A DNA stretch of 64,000 nt, from assembly GCF_900113765.1 (NCBI RefSeq), contig NZ_FOQO01000005.1, positions 328,762 to 392,761 of the forward strand, read 5' to 3'. The notes beneath the pieces were generated by a model that was not told where the DNA came from, did no database searches, and was given only the letters and a program-made list of their open reading frames with translations. Position 1 is the first letter of the stretch; each line of letters opens with the position of its first letter. Source of the stretch: Parapedobacter indicus (GTDB taxonomy: Bacteria; Bacteroidota; Bacteroidia; Sphingobacteriales; Sphingobacteriaceae). This document shows positions 17,743 to 25,655 of this stretch, in pieces. The translations under genes and the position numbers were made by a program.

Positions 17743-17760
17743 GGGCGGTGTGTACTGCCC
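17743..17760. promoter_or_regulatory. Short inverted repeat upstream of the NtrC-type regulator
   Basis: GGGCGGT (17743-17749) and ACTGCCC (17754-17760) face each other across GTGT, 48 bp before the regulator start codon. It could be a binding site or a leader hairpin. There is no other evidence. Confidence 0.35.
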
Positions 17761-17807
17761 ACGTTCAAGGAAAAAACACGACGCCGCTTAAGAACTAAAT
17801 ATTCCCA

Positions 17808-19160
17808 ATGAAAAATTCGCGCATATTAATCATAGACGACGATCCGGATGTGTTAACCGCCGTGCGACTATTACTTAAACAGCAAGTAGATAAAGTCATT
17901 ACTGAACATAATCCCGAGCAGATTCCGTCGATACTCGCGAAGGAGACACCCGACCTTGTGTTGCTGGACATGAACTTTAAAAGCACCCTTAACACCGGAA
18001 ACGAGGGGCTGTATTGGCTCAGTCGTATAAAAGCCATCAAACCCGATTTGCCGGTGGTCATGATTACAGCTTACGGTGCGATTGACTTAGCGGTGACATC
18101 ACTCAAACAAGGAGCCGCTGATTTCGTTGTAAAGCCTTGGCAAAATGAACAGCTGATCGGCGTAATTACCGGGTTGCTATCCAAAAAAGATCGCAAGAGA
18201 GCTACTAATCCCGCGAAAAGTATGGATTCAGAATTCATCGGACAATCGGAGGTGGTGCTTGATTTGTTATATAAGGTCAATAAAATTGCCCCTACAGATG
18301 CCAATATTCTTGTATTAGGTGAGAATGGTACGGGAAAAGACCTGATCGCAACTGCAATCCATAAACAATCTGCACGGTCAGACCGACCTTTTATCAAAGT
18401 GGATGTAGGAGCTCTCACGGAAACCTTGTTTGAAAGTGAGCTTTTCGGTCACAAAAAAGGAGCGTTTACCGATGCCCGGGAAGATCGTGTAGGCCGTTTC
18501 GAGGCCGCAAACGGCGGTACGCTATTCCTGGATGAAATAGGTAACATTTCACTCCAACAGCAAGCGAAATTACTTAGCGTTTTGCAAAACAGGCAGGTTA
18601 TACCACTTGGAAGCAATACCCCTATTCCAATAGATATCCGATTGGTCTGCGCAACCAATGTTCCCCTGGCAGATTTAGCCAACGAAAACCGTTTCCGTAA
18701 AGATCTTATCTACCGCATCAACACGGTAGACTTGCAAGTGCCGCCACTGCGTGAACGAGGTGACGACATTCTTCGCATTGCTCGTTACTTCCTCCAAAAA
18801 TATGCGGAGAAATATAGAAAGGCGATTGTGGATTTCGACCAGGGAGCTGCGCAAAAGCTTCTTCGGTATCACTATCCGGGGAATGTCCGGGAGCTCCAAT
18901 ATAGTATTGAGCGGGCTGTTATTATGGCCGATGGTGAAATTCTCGGAGCCGAAGATCTTATTTTCTCCGCCATAGAACAAACTTCACAAAGCCAATCGGT
19001 TCAACGGCAGCTCCCGGAAGAGCATAATCTCGTCGAACTCGAACGCATCACCATCGCCAATGTGGTGGAAAAACATGGCGGAAATATCAGCAAGGCTGCG
19101 AAAGAACTCGGAATCACACGGACCGCACTTTACCGACGGCTGAGTAAATACGATCTTTAA
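17808..19160 (+). CDS. Sigma-54-dependent response regulator, NtrC type
   Basis: This 450-residue regulator has a receiver domain (about 1-125; acidic pocket DDD at 10-12, phospho-Asp54 in LLDMNF, Lys in VVKPW), an AAA+ domain (about 140-380; Walker A LGENGTGKD near 171, Walker B GGTLFLDEIG) and a C-terminal Fis-type helix-turn-helix (NISKAAKELGITRTALYRRL). The sigma-54 contact loop reads GAFTDA instead of GAFTGA, a variant I recall from other Bacteroidota regulators. It is encoded 2 bp before its probable kinase. Phosphorylated protein would activate RpoN promoters; targets are unknown. Confidence 0.94.
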   Translation: MKNSRILIIDDDPDVLTAVRLLLKQQVDKVITEHNPEQIPSILAKETPDLVLLDMNFKSTLNTGNEGLYWLSRIKAIKPDLPVVMITAYGAIDLAVTSLKQGAADFVVKPWQNEQLIGVITGLLSKKDRKRATNPAKSMDSEFIGQSEVVLDLLYKVNKIAPTDANILVLGENGTGKDLIATAIHKQSARSDRPFIKVDVGALTETLFESELFGHKKGAFTDAREDRVGRFEAANGGTLFLDEIGNISLQQQAKLLSVLQNRQVIPLGSNTPIPIDIRLVCATNVPLADLANENRFRKDLIYRINTVDLQVPPLRERGDDILRIARYFLQKYAEKYRKAIVDFDQGAAQKLLRYHYPGNVRELQYSIERAVIMADGEILGAEDLIFSAIEQTSQSQSVQRQLPEEHNLVELERITIANVVEKHGGNISKAAKELGITRTALYRRLSKYDL

Positions 19161-19162
19161 AA

Positions 19163-20482
19163 ATGCGGCGATTTCGGCGGTTGATTTTTTTCCGGGCCTT
19201 GCTGCTTTTGGTAGCGCTAACTGGTCTAGCTTATTTACTATTCCAAGAACGCTACCTGTATGCTGCATTAGTAAGCCCCTTTTGCATCTGGATGCTTACG
19301 CTCAACTTTCGATCGCAATTACGGGCATATAAAGAGCTGGAGGAATTTGCCGAAGCCGCCCGGTACCGCGATTTTACGCGTCATTTTCCGCTTAGCTATG
19401 CGAAGGCGGAATTGCTTCCCCTGCGGAGTGCTTTTAACGAGATAAACGGCGTTTTCAAGAAAATTAGTAGTGAACGCGAAACCCAATATCAGTATTTGCA
19501 CCAGATTCTGGAAATCGTCGATACCGCCATATTGTCTTATAATGCCGACACACACCAGATTGTTTGGATGAATGAGGCATTCAAAAAGCTGTTTCGCATT
19601 CCTTACCTGCATAAGTTCGAAGCACTTCAACGCAGGAATGAAGATCTTTATCATAAAACCATGCAGTTGGTCCCTGGAGAGCAAACCTTACTCAGTGTCA
19701 ATGCCGCGGGGGGAAATATTAAGCTTCTGCTCACTGCAAGCTATTTTCAGACGCCCGAAGGAAAATTTCGGCTCGTAGTGTATCAAAATGTTAATGAAGC
19801 TATCGACGAAACGGAATCCAAGGCCTGGCAAAAATTACTGAGTGTACTCACGCACGAGATCATGAACTCCATTGCACCTATATCGTCGTTGGCCGATACC
19901 CTAAAAAGCCGTTTGGACAACATGCCCACCAGCGAAGATCTCGACGACGTCCGCTTAGGTACTGAAACGATAAAACGTCGAAGCGAAGGACTGCTCAAAT
20001 TTGCAGGCACCTACCGCTCACTGAATAAAATCGAGCGCCCCAGTCTCAGCAAGGTATACGCTGCTGACCTTTTCGAAAACTTATATCAGCTCATGGAGCC
20101 CTCGCTCATCCAGAAAAATATTGAGCTGGATATTATCTTAAAAGATACACAACTGCAGCTGGAACTGGATGTGAATTTAGTTGAACAAGTGCTAATTAAT
20201 CTGCTACTCAATGCGATGGAGGCTGTTAAAGAGATGCCTAGTCCGTACATTTCGCTCTCTGCTGCCGCTAATGACGGAAAACCGCAGATTAAGATAAGCG
20301 ACAATGGAAAAGGTATCCCGTCCGATTTGCTCGAAAGTATTTTTATCCCGTTCTTTACCACGCGAAAGACCGGCAGCGGCGTGGGCCTCACCCTGAGCAA
20401 GCAAATTATGCTGCTACATGGTGGCAATATCTTGGTCCAAAGTGAAGAAGGAAAAGGCAGTGTGTTTACTTTGCAGTTTTAA
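19163..20482 (+). CDS. NtrY/AtoS-like sensor histidine kinase
   Basis: The 439-residue membrane kinase has two N-terminal transmembrane helices (about 7-27 and 31-49), a PAS-like segment (about 100-200), the HisKA box LSVLTHEIMNSIAPISSL with His231, and a full HATPase domain ending DNGKGIP and GSGVGLTLSKQIM. Architecture matches NtrY-type kinases that pair with NtrC-type regulators, and the start codon is 2 bp after the regulator stop. The signal sensed is unknown; the very short periplasmic loop suggests sensing in the membrane or cytosol. Confidence 0.92.
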   Translation: MRRFRRLIFFRALLLLVALTGLAYLLFQERYLYAALVSPFCIWMLTLNFRSQLRAYKELEEFAEAARYRDFTRHFPLSYAKAELLPLRSAFNEINGVFKKISSERETQYQYLHQILEIVDTAILSYNADTHQIVWMNEAFKKLFRIPYLHKFEALQRRNEDLYHKTMQLVPGEQTLLSVNAAGGNIKLLLTASYFQTPEGKFRLVVYQNVNEAIDETESKAWQKLLSVLTHEIMNSIAPISSLADTLKSRLDNMPTSEDLDDVRLGTETIKRRSEGLLKFAGTYRSLNKIERPSLSKVYAADLFENLYQLMEPSLIQKNIELDIILKDTQLQLELDVNLVEQVLINLLLNAMEAVKEMPSPYISLSAAANDGKPQIKISDNGKGIPSDLLESIFIPFFTTRKTGSGVGLTLSKQIMLLHGGNILVQSEEGKGSVFTLQF

Positions 20483-20492
20483 ATAGTGATCC

Positions 20493-20927
20493 ATGAATAT
20501 TTTAATGGTGTGTCTCGGCAATATATGCCGCTCTCCGCTGGCGCATGGTGTATTGCAGCACATGGCCAATCAAAGAGGGCTTAACTGGACCATAGAGTCT
20601 GCCGGTATCGGCGGCTGGCATGTGGGAAATCCGCCAGATCACCGCGCAATTATGGTCGCCAAGCAGCATGGCATCGACATTCGCCAACAGCGGGCACAGC
20701 AGTTCCGTGATGACCATTTCGATGCGTTCGACCATATATTCGCTATGGATCGTGCGAACCTCCGCAATTTAATGGCCCGGGGCAAAACAGCCGGACAACG
20801 TGCACGTATACAACTGTTCCTGGAAGACAGTGAAGTTCCCGATCCGTATTATGACAATCACCTGTTTGAGCCCGTTTATCAGCTGGTGCAACAGCGGTGC
20901 AACGAACTGATCGAGATCTTGAGTTAA
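20493..20927 (+). CDS. Low-molecular-weight protein-tyrosine phosphatase
   Basis: The 144-residue cytosolic enzyme carries the P-loop CLGNICRS (Cys7 to Arg13, the CX5R catalytic loop) near the N-terminus and the general-acid motif VPDPYYD near residue 112. Such phosphatases can act on tyrosine kinases of exopolysaccharide systems or on phospho-arginine, and none of these partners is nearby. It starts 10 bp after the kinase gene, so it probably ends that operon. Confidence 0.94.
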   Translation: MNILMVCLGNICRSPLAHGVLQHMANQRGLNWTIESAGIGGWHVGNPPDHRAIMVAKQHGIDIRQQRAQQFRDDHFDAFDHIFAMDRANLRNLMARGKTAGQRARIQLFLEDSEVPDPYYDNHLFEPVYQLVQQRCNELIEILS

Positions 20928-20937
20928 CGGGTCTAAA

Positions 20938-20967
20938 ATAAAAAAAAGCGCCACCGAAGCGACGCCT
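20938..20967 (-). terminator. Minus-strand terminator with TTCG loop, no assigned gene
   Basis: On the minus strand AGGCGTCGC, a TTCG tetraloop and GTGGCGCTT form a 9-bp stem followed by eight T. Three pairs are G-U and would become A-C mismatches on the plus strand, so the fold belongs to a minus-strand transcript or serves the phosphatase gene only weakly. No minus-strand gene lies upstream of it within the following 3 kb except convergent DNA. Confidence 0.65.
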
Positions 20968-21356
20968 TTCCAGATACTAAAACAAACAGTTCATACTATA
21001 TTTAAGTAATTTACCGTTTTCTTCAATATACCCCGGGGAGAGATATTACGTTGTTAAAATCTTACTTGTAGTTCCAAATAACGCTTAGTGAGGTAAACAA
21101 TACTGTGCCACAATTTAAGTGTATTTAGCAAATAGCCATTATTTTATTAACCCCTTTTCAATTGATTTGAAAATCAATATCATAGTGAGGGAAGGCTTGT
21201 TTTGTTTCGTAACGGCAACACGGGAAATTCCAATTTGTTGACCATTTCTCACACGCCGACCGGGGAATTATTCCCCAAACTGTTGCCGGTCTCCCCCAGT
21301 CAAATTACATGCCTGCTGTTCTGAAAGGGGGATTCACCAAACACGTGTATTTTTAT
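20968..21356. other. Gene-free stretch rich in base-pairing potential
   Basis: About 390 bp without a convincing reading frame. Complementary arms visible are CGGCAACA (21213-21220) with 21281-21288, GGGGAA (21262-21267) with TTCCCC (21271-21276), TCCCCC (21292-21297) with GGGGGA (21327-21332), and GTGAG (21184) with CTCAC (21249). Around 21151-21180 two mutually exclusive hairpins share the arm TTGAT. Together with the minus-strand terminator at 20938 this could be a structured RNA gene. It does not show the core motifs I know for RNase P, tmRNA or SRP RNA. Confidence 0.45.
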
Positions 21357-21364
21357 GTACTTTT
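21357..21364 (+). promoter_or_regulatory. -7 promoter box before the 113-residue protein
   Basis: TACTTTTG matches TAnnTTTG exactly and lies 5 bp before the GTG at 21370. If used, the transcript would start almost at the start codon. No good TTTG is visible at the -33 position. Confidence 0.5.
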
Positions 21365-21369
21365 GCCCG

Positions 21370-21711
21370 GTGAACGCATCGTTAATCAATCGGAAATGGG
21401 CCGAATTGCAAGCGGATACCGCTGAGCAGTTTGAGATGGAAAAGCCCGACATCAAGATCATGCTGTTCCTGATCGGTGTTCAGGAATTGGGTAAAGGCCC
21501 GATGAAGTTTTCCAAGCGGCAAAAAGAGGAGCTGATGCATATCGCTACCTGTAGGCTTTTCAGTGCCATGGGTTTTTACGAATTGGAGGGGTTGGATCAG
21601 GATGGCTGGCCACATTGGCGACTCATCAAACCCATACCCAACTACACCCTTCTCGAACAGGAAATGCTTCTAAAGTCACTCATTATCGATTATTTTGAAG
21701 AAAACAGGTAA
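21370..21711 (+). CDS. Conserved hypothetical protein
   Basis: This protein has 113 residues from the GTG at 21370 (NASLINRKWAEL after the start). An in-frame ATG at 21355 would sit in the promoter box. It is soluble, mostly helical, with the segments MLFLIGVQELGKGPMKFSKR and YELEGLDQDGWPHWRLIKPI, which I recall as conserved among Bacteroidota hypotheticals upstream of peptidyl-prolyl isomerases. No function is known to me. It is 6 bp upstream of the cyclophilin gene and certainly cotranscribed with it. Confidence 0.8.
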   Translation: MNASLINRKWAELQADTAEQFEMEKPDIKIMLFLIGVQELGKGPMKFSKRQKEELMHIATCRLFSAMGFYELEGLDQDGWPHWRLIKPIPNYTLLEQEMLLKSLIIDYFEENR

Positions 21712-21717
21712 CCCATT

Positions 21718-22467
21718 ATGAAACGAATTTTGGCCGTAGTAACGCTTCTTATATTCTTTACGCTATCATCACACGCAGCCCCGCCTCATAAATATGTCCG
21801 TGTGATCACCACCCAGGGCGAATGCCTGCTGAAACTATATGACGAAACACCGTTGCATCGCGACAACTTTCTCAAACTGGCACGCCAGGGATATTACGAT
21901 GACCTGCTATTTCATCGCGTCATCCGTAATTTTATGATCCAGGGGGGCGATCCTGACTCCCGCTTTGCCGCAGAAAGGCAGCAATTGGGTAAAGGAGGAC
22001 CGGATTACACTATTCCGGCGGAATTCAACGACAGCCTGTTCCACAAAAAAGGTGCGATTGCAGCTGCACGCGATGAAAACCCAGAAAAGGCTTCCAGTGG
22101 CTCCCAATTTTATCTCGTGCAGGGTAGGACATTTACGGATGCGGGCCTCGATAGTTTGGAGCAATTGCGATTGGGAGGGCGCAAAATTCCGGCTTACCAA
22201 CGTGAAGTATATAAAACCTTGGGCGGAACGCCCCATCTCGATCAAAACTATACGGTATTTGGCGAACTCGTTTCCGGCGTCGATGTCATCGACCGCATCG
22301 CCGCTGTAAAGACTGATCGCTACGACCGACCCCTACAGGACCAACGCATGGATATGATTCCACTTACACGCAGGGAGGCAATCAACCTCGAACGTGAACA
22401 GGCAGGGCAACCTCCTAAAAATGGTATATTTATCAAATTTTTAGACTTGTTCAAACCGAAATATTAA
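21718..22467 (+). CDS. Periplasmic cyclophilin-type peptidyl-prolyl isomerase
   Basis: The 249-residue protein has a signal peptide (MKRILAVVTLLIFFTLSSHA) and one cyclophilin domain: DNFLKLARQGYYDDLLFHRV, then NFMIQGGDPDS with the catalytic-site Gln/Gly-Gly-Asp, and SSGSQFYLVQ. A loop of about 30 residues (LEQLRLGGRKIPAYQREVYK) is inserted before the last strands, as in other Bacteroidota periplasmic forms. It should assist folding of exported proteins. Its end overlaps the convergent AsmA-like gene by 4 bp. Confidence 0.93.
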   Translation: MKRILAVVTLLIFFTLSSHAAPPHKYVRVITTQGECLLKLYDETPLHRDNFLKLARQGYYDDLLFHRVIRNFMIQGGDPDSRFAAERQQLGKGGPDYTIPAEFNDSLFHKKGAIAAARDENPEKASSGSQFYLVQGRTFTDAGLDSLEQLRLGGRKIPAYQREVYKTLGGTPHLDQNYTVFGELVSGVDVIDRIAAVKTDRYDRPLQDQRMDMIPLTRREAINLEREQAGQPPKNGIFIKFLDLFKPKY

Positions 22468-24245
22468 TCCCGATCGTCATTTCCTTTGTCCTTTTTTCGG
22501 AATACGCGTTTAAAGAAACCGCCTGTCTTTTCTTTTACCTTTTTAGCGTCTTCGGCCGCATTCATAATCTTTTGTTCCCTTTCGGGACTGACGCCTGCGC
22601 ATTCTTTGATTCCTTGGAGCAGGCTCTGCCATACCGTCTTAAAAAATGAATAGGTATGCGGCCGCGTATAATTGATTCTGCCGGTGTGGTATTTGCCATT
22701 TGCGTCGGGATTACTGTCATTGATGATGAAACTATTCGCTAGGAAGGAAACTACTTTCATCGATCCCTTTTTGCCATTCTCTTCCGTGGTCAGCAAATTA
22801 AGTCGCATATTGTTATAGTCAAAACGCAGTGATCCCCTTGATCGGTAATCGTCTGCTGAGACGTCAAAACTTACCCGTTTGATGTTGGCATTGGCTACCT
22901 CCGCATTCAGCAGGGGGATTACAATCCGATTGAGCGGCCTCCCATTCATCGGGCCAAGTAATCCCTTATAGGTATACGCGCCACGCTTATCCAGCATATC
23001 AAATGCAAATTCCACATCCAATTTGCCGATATCCATTAGATACGTTGTCAGGTCTGCCGTCATTGTTTTATTCTCAATCAGTGCCAGCGAATCGTTGGTC
23101 ACGTTGTAGAACACACCGTTTGTCCGGTCGAAAGTGATTTTTCCCTCCTTTTGGTATTTACGGCTCACTTCGGCATAACTGATGTCTACGTTATTCAGCA
23201 CAACCGAATCGATTTTCAGCGACTGTTTCATTTTCAGCAGTAACTGATGCGGCGATTTACCAATCTTATCGGTAGGGTGCTTTGGATAGCGTAAGTCGTT
23301 GGAGATGAGTACTGTTCCGCTGTCTATGTGCAGACTGCCCGCATGTATATTCTGATTGTTCACAAAGCGTTGCAAGTCTATGTCTTCTAGACGTATGGTC
23401 GGAAACGCGATCACCGCCATATCCTTCGCCATTTTTTTCCGTTTATAAAATTCCTCTTTGCTCATCCGTGGAGCATATTTAAATCCGGTAAGTGTTACCT
23501 GTTTATATAATGTTGCAATCTGCAGCCGGTCGAAACTTACGTAATAAAAGCTGTCGGGTGTTTCATACCGGAATCCAGGCACATCCACGTCAATGGCCCG
23601 GGTGTGATAAAATCGGGTGGAATCAAACTGTGAGGCCGAATCGATCAGAATGTCACTCACTTTTACATTCAGGTTGTTTAATACCGTTTCGTTAATGGCC
23701 GTGTCTGTTTTCTTTGAAAATTTGAAGTGAATATCATTGAAATGCACATTACCCACACTCACCTCATTAAGGATGCTTGATATGCGCTGGTAAAGTGTTT
23801 GTGTATCTCGCTTTATAACAATCGTATCGTTGTATGCATGGTATTTGTTCAAGATGTGGATACTAGGTGTATCGATGGTGATATCATCAATCTGCAACCT
23901 GCGATCGGTCAGAATCCGCCGTGGATGAAAGCTTCGGATCCGTAGGTTTTCAATACGGATGTTATACGCGTTGTCAGGCGCCTGATGTTGGCGCTCCAGT
24001 TCGGCATATCGTGCACTGTCAACGGTTAGCCGCAGACTTTTGATGGATGCATTGCCCGTGATCAAGTTGAAATTCAAATCGTCGTATCCAATCACATAGA
24101 GACTGTCGGTCGACTTGATTACGGCCTCCTTAATTTGTGCATCCAATATTGGCTTCCAATGGCGGCCCAGATACCATGCGCCCACTATTACGATTATCAG
24201 CAGGCTTGTTATAACACCAATAACCCATTTCCAAATCGGCTTCAT
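22464..24245 (-). CDS. AsmA/DUF748-like inner-membrane-anchored protein
   Basis: The 593-residue protein has a single N-terminal transmembrane helix (about 5-27) and a large periplasmic part made of repetitive amphipathic strands (for example LQIDDITIDTPSIHIL, VGNVHFNDIHFKFS, LKIDSVVLNNVDISYAE). The pattern of short domains ending in a strand and a 'SI..L' turn is that of AsmA-like or DUF748-like proteins, which are implicated in lipid transfer or outer-membrane biogenesis. The C-terminus is Lys-rich (KKDKGNDDRD). Function is inferred from fold class only. It is transcribed alone from the region shared with the VWA gene. Confidence 0.75.
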   Translation of the reverse strand: MKPIWKWVIGVITSLLIIVIVGAWYLGRHWKPILDAQIKEAVIKSTDSLYVIGYDDLNFNLITGNASIKSLRLTVDSARYAELERQHQAPDNAYNIRIENLRIRSFHPRRILTDRRLQIDDITIDTPSIHILNKYHAYNDTIVIKRDTQTLYQRISSILNEVSVGNVHFNDIHFKFSKKTDTAINETVLNNLNVKVSDILIDSASQFDSTRFYHTRAIDVDVPGFRYETPDSFYYVSFDRLQIATLYKQVTLTGFKYAPRMSKEEFYKRKKMAKDMAVIAFPTIRLEDIDLQRFVNNQNIHAGSLHIDSGTVLISNDLRYPKHPTDKIGKSPHQLLLKMKQSLKIDSVVLNNVDISYAEVSRKYQKEGKITFDRTNGVFYNVTNDSLALIENKTMTADLTTYLMDIGKLDVEFAFDMLDKRGAYTYKGLLGPMNGRPLNRIVIPLLNAEVANANIKRVSFDVSADDYRSRGSLRFDYNNMRLNLLTTEENGKKGSMKVVSFLANSFIINDSNPDANGKYHTGRINYTRPHTYSFFKTVWQSLLQGIKECAGVSPEREQKIMNAAEDAKKVKEKTGGFFKRVFRKKDKGNDDRD

Positions 24246-24325
24246 ACATCAGAAGGTAACGCTTACTATCGATAATTTTTTTTATATATAACCGTACAAA
24301 TGTTGACGGAGAAACAATAACGATT

Positions 24326-24412
24326 ATGAAACCTGCCAGTTCAGCGCCTGACGCCAAAGGCGGTGAAAATGCAGGGCCCATTAGATCACTAAAAACAATT
24401 AGTTCCTAATGA
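24326..24412 (+). repeat. Dispersed hairpin element, copy A
   Basis: Core CTGC...GCAG at 24333-24374 with inner arms TTCAGCGCC and GGCGGTGAA. It is preceded by ATGAAA and followed by a degenerate right part (CCATTAGATCACTAAAAACA). The same layout recurs at 41181-41269 (minus) and 54313-54404. This copy also contains an open frame of 27 codons from ATG 24326 to TAA 24409 (MKPASSAPDAKGGENAGPI and 8 more). It lies between the AsmA-like and VWA genes, upstream of the likely VWA promoter. Confidence 0.8.
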
Positions 24413-24474
24413 ATGTTTTCGTAAAAATACAGAATTGTCGACAAATCGCTGTAATGTAAAAAAACAGCAGGCGA

Positions 24475-24505
24475 TTGGCACAGTCGTAAAAAAGAGCTAA
24501 CTTAG
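24475..24505 (+). promoter_or_regulatory. Candidate promoter of the VWA/MoxR operon
   Basis: TTGG at 24475-24478, a 19-nt spacer and TAACTTAG at 24498-24505 fit TTTG-N19-TAnnTTTG with one mismatch in each box. Transcription would start near 24511, 5 bp before the ATG. Confidence 0.45.
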
Positions 24506-24515
24506 ACAGAAATAT

Positions 24516-25613
24516 ATGCGCGGTTATCTTTTTTCACAATATATTCCCAGCACATTGCCCAAAGGCAGTTTTGACGAACTGCTAAAGCTTTTCATGCAAT
24601 TACTGCAATACACGGCCGGAGACGCCGAAGAAGCATTGGCTTGGCTCAATGAATTGGACAAACAATACAACCTGACGAACGACGAGTATGGGATCGGTGA
24701 TTTTATACAGGAGCTTAAAGACAAAGGATACCTCAGTGACGACTCAGGTTCTGGGGAATTCCGGATTACGGCCAAAAGCGAGCAAACCATCCGCCAGTCC
24801 GCATTAGAAGAAATTTTCGGTAAACTCCGCAAAAGTGGCCGGGGCAACCACAACAGCAATCTATCCGGTTTGGGCGAAGAAAAGAATGCCGATCGGCGCG
24901 AATACCAATATGGCGATAGCCTGGACCAGATCGACATGACCACCTCCATCCACAATGCGCAGGTAAATCACGGAATTGGTAATTTCATGCTCACGGAACG
25001 GGATCTGGAAGTAGAAGAGCGCGACTACAAGACACTGACGTCCACCGTGCTGATGATCGACATCTCCCACAGTATGATCCTCTACGGCGAAGATCGCATC
25101 ACACCCGCCAAGAAAGTCGCCATGGCATTGGCGGAGCTGATCCATACCCGCTATCCAAAGGACACGCTGGATATCGTTGTATTTGGCAACGATGCGTGGC
25201 CCATCACCCTCAAAGACCTGCCGTATCTGCAGGTGGGGCCCTATCACACCAATACGCTGGCCGGCCTGGAACTGGCTACCGACCTGCTACGCAGGCGCAA
25301 GACCCATAATAAACAAATCTTTATGATTACCGATGGCAAACCAACTTGTCTGAAAGAAAATGGCCGCTATTATAAAAACAGTGTCGGATTGGACCGTAAG
25401 GTAGTCAACAAAACACTCAACATGGCGGCCCAGTGTAAACGGCTCAATATTCCCATCACGACGTTTATGATTGCCCGCGACCCTTATCTGCAACAATTTG
25501 TGCGCCAGTTTACGGAAACCAACGGAGGCAAGGCGTTTTACAGCTCTCTTCAAGGACTCGGCGAGTACATCTTTGAAGACTACATCCGTAACCGGCGAAA
25601 AACTGTACGGTAA
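24516..25613 (+). CDS. VWA-domain protein partnered with a MoxR-type ATPase
   Basis: The 365-residue cytosolic protein lacks a signal peptide and membrane segments. The N-terminal half (about 1-165) is helical and charged. The C-terminal half (about 175-355) is a von Willebrand A domain with MIDAS motif DISHS near 186, a Thr in the middle, and ITDGKP near 275. Followed after 42 bp by an AAA+ ATPase of the MoxR/ChlI class, it forms the usual ATPase-plus-VWA pair, which in characterised systems inserts metals or remodels protein complexes. The client is unknown. Confidence 0.88.
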   Translation: MRGYLFSQYIPSTLPKGSFDELLKLFMQLLQYTAGDAEEALAWLNELDKQYNLTNDEYGIGDFIQELKDKGYLSDDSGSGEFRITAKSEQTIRQSALEEIFGKLRKSGRGNHNSNLSGLGEEKNADRREYQYGDSLDQIDMTTSIHNAQVNHGIGNFMLTERDLEVEERDYKTLTSTVLMIDISHSMILYGEDRITPAKKVAMALAELIHTRYPKDTLDIVVFGNDAWPITLKDLPYLQVGPYHTNTLAGLELATDLLRRRKTHNKQIFMITDGKPTCLKENGRYYKNSVGLDRKVVNKTLNMAAQCKRLNIPITTFMIARDPYLQQFVRQFTETNGGKAFYSSLQGLGEYIFEDYIRNRRKTVR

Positions 25614-25655
25614 TTGTGCAATCCGTAACGAAAGCAAAACCAGCAACTCAGCAAA

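Noticed and set aside
21099..21114. Sigma-54-like site on minus (TGGCACAGTATTGTTT)
   Set aside because: The NtrC-type regulator nearby made this attractive, but GG and the TTG element are one base too close for the invariant -24/-12 spacing and the -12 GC is missing.
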